From Synergistaceae bacterium (GTDB lineage: Bacteria; Synergistota; Synergistia; Synergistales; Aminobacteriaceae): a stretch of DNA of 5,110 nucleotides. A program made the position numbers and the translations under genes. The notes below the pieces were generated by a model. The model ran no database searches, had not been told where the DNA came from, and was given only the letters and a program-made list of their open reading frames with translations. This document shows positions 4,122-5,110 of the stretch, piece by piece; positions within the stretch are counted from its first letter, which is position 1, and every line of letters begins with the position of its first letter. The stretch lies in assembly GCA_017448375.1 (NCBI GenBank), contig JAFSLR010000209.1, positions 1 to 5,110 on the forward strand, given 5' to 3'.

Positions 4122-5110
4122 TTGTGTCGCCGTCCAAGTCTTTTATTGTCGGTTTTGGTTCTCCTTGTTAGCGCGTTAATTGTTACGTTCGGAGTCGTTG
4201 ATGTCGAATTAGAATCAGGCTCTCACTTCGGACTCGGTCTTCCCGCACAAGTTCCGCTTCTCTTTGCGGCAATATTCGCGGCAATCGTCGGAGCATTATA
4301 CCTCAAACGCTCATGGTCTGAACTCGAAAAGGGCATGGCCGGAGCTATTCAGGTCTCAATTCAGGCAATAGTTATTCTCGTACTCGTAGGGTGCCTCGTA
4401 GGTTCGTGGATTCAGAGCGGAGTCGTCGCAACGATGATATATTACGGCCTCGAAGTTATGACACCGAGATATTTCTATCTTGCCTCGCTCATAATCTCCG
4501 TTGTTGTCGCGATTGCTACCGGCTGCTGCTGGACTACAAGTTCAACCGTAGGAGTCGCGTTAATCGGAATAAGCGCGGGATTAGGATTACCCCTTCCCAT
4601 TACGGCAGGTTTCGTGATTTCGGGAGCGTATTTCGGGGATAAGATTTCTCCGCTCTCAGACACAACTAACCTTGCACCCGCTGTAGCAGGTAGCGAACTC
4701 TTTGAACACGTAAAGGCCATGATGTGGTCAACAGTTCCCACACTCCTAATCACTGCCCTAATCGCTTTCATGATGGGAGATTCAGCGCAGGGTTCAGACG
4801 GAGGAAGAATCGCACTCATTCAGAGCATGATGAGAGCAGAGTTCAACATATCATTATGGGCATTCATTCCGCCTACGGTGATTATCGTTATGGCCGTGAT
4901 GAAAATTCCCGCAATACCAGGAATCGTTTCGGGAATCGCAGCAAGCCTCGTGTTATCGCTCCTCAGAGGATCAACAGCATTCGAGACTCTCAACGTGTTA
5001 TTCTCCGGCTATGTCCCTGAACATTTAGGCAAATTCGCGGAAGCAGCAACCCCCGAAGCAATTTCAGCGGTAACAGGCTCATTCACTCACGCATTCACGG
5101 CAGGGAGTCC
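4122..5110 (+). CDS. nhaC: NhaC-family Na+/H+ antiporter, N-terminal part
   Basis: The frame is open from TTG 4122 to the window edge (329 complete codons, no stop). NhaC proteins are usually about 450-480 residues, so roughly the last third is missing. This is an inner-membrane protein that exchanges Na+ for H+. Hydrophobic segments are visible at about 7-26, 42-60, 76-96, 119-135 and 143-166, with more downstream. The signature stretch is clear: ATGCCWTTSSTVGVALIGISAGLGLPLPITAG (132-163), then ISGAYFGDKISPLSDTTNLAPAVAG (166-190), with Asp173, Asp180 and Asn183 in the family core. Two cysteines (135-136) precede the conserved WTT, where relatives, as I recall them, usually have small residues. 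Other members of the wider family exchange amino acids or malate/lactate, so substrate is not certain, but this core is typical of NhaC. Its leader carries a possible translational switch. Confidence 0.92.
   Translation, partial: MCRRPSLLLSVLVLLVSALIVTFGVVDVELESGSHFGLGLPAQVPLLFAAIFAAIVGALYLKRSWSELEKGMAGAIQVSIQAIVILVLVGCLVGSWIQSGVVATMIYYGLEVMTPRYFYLASLIISVVVAIATGCCWTTSSTVGVALIGISAGLGLPLPITAGFVISGAYFGDKISPLSDTTNLAPAVAGSELFEHVKAMMWSTVPTLLITALIAFMMGDSAQGSDGGRIALIQSMMRAEFNISLWAFIPPTVIIVMAVMKIPAIPGIVSGIAASLVLSLLRGSTAFETLNVLFSGYVPEHLGKFAEAATPEAISAVTGSFTHAFTAGS

Larger units (their letters stand above)
3959..4125 (+). promoter_or_regulatory. Structured nhaC leader, possible translational riboswitch
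   Basis: Bases 4028-4043 can pair with 4110-4125 to give 15 pairs (two of them G-U) around one A-A mismatch. This buries the GGAGG site from its second base and the TTG start codon. Upstream, AATGC (3977-3981) and TTTGC (3989-3993) can pair in nested order with GCATT (4035-4039) and GCAAA (4028-4032) on the same masking strand, which would free the ribosome site. A further hairpin is possible at 3959-4021 (GTCTTG with TAAGAC, and GAAAAT with ATTTTC inside). I do not recognise a known riboswitch class. Pairings were found by eye; no energies were computed. Confidence 0.5.

Noticed and set aside
4115..4171. ATG at 4115 as an nhaC start or leader peptide
   Set aside because: It is one base from the Shine-Dalgarno site and stops after 18 codons; TTG 4122 is at ideal spacing and opens the NhaC frame.
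4391..5020. Open frames on both strands inside nhaC (4391-4642, 4475-4819, 4724-5020)
   Set aside because: They overlap the clear NhaC reading frame and show no recognisable protein features.

Overview
This is probably chromosomal DNA of a strictly anaerobic bacterium with moderate G+C. The evidence is a stand-alone class A flavodiiron protein, a CGGC-domain protein, a Crp/Fnr-type regulator without cAMP- or FeS-binding signatures, and an NhaC antiporter. Shine-Dalgarno sites are strong, and several genes start with TTG or CTG. The protein set fits Synergistota or a clostridium-like lineage; this placement is an inference from memory of such proteins, not from a search. There is no sign of mobile elements, CRISPR arrays, or rRNA or tRNA genes.

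Layout. Positions 1-378 (minus) hold the N-terminal part of a membrane-anchored, highly charged coiled-coil protein that runs off the left edge. A 204-base divergent spacer follows (379-582). A compact plus-strand operon spans 583-1965: a small CGCG-containing protein of unknown function, a CGGC-domain protein, and a Crp/Fnr-family regulator whose start overlaps the CGGC gene by 10 bases. The regulator converges on, and overlaps by 15 bases, a minus-strand operon (3802-1951). That operon encodes a two-domain cupin protein and a flavodiiron O2/NO reductase with a TTG start, whose ribosome binding site lies inside the end of the cupin gene. A 319-base divergent spacer (3803-4121) then leads to nhaC on the plus strand, cut off by the right edge.

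How the genes may work together. The flavodiiron protein would detoxify O2 or NO. The Crp/Fnr-type regulator and the cysteine-rich CGGC and CGCG proteins next to it suggest a redox or nitrosative-stress module, with the regulator a candidate controller of the cupin-flavodiiron operon. This link is inferred from position only.

Most notable points. (1) The nhaC leader can form a helix of about 15 pairs that buries both the Shine-Dalgarno site and the TTG start codon. An upstream segment can pair with the same masking strand, which is the layout of a translational riboswitch. (2) The cupin gene extends 110 codons upstream of its first well-placed ATG, to a CTG preceded by a perfect Shine-Dalgarno site, giving a 219-residue double cupin. 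A second strong Shine-Dalgarno/ATG pair inside it could give a separate one-domain product.
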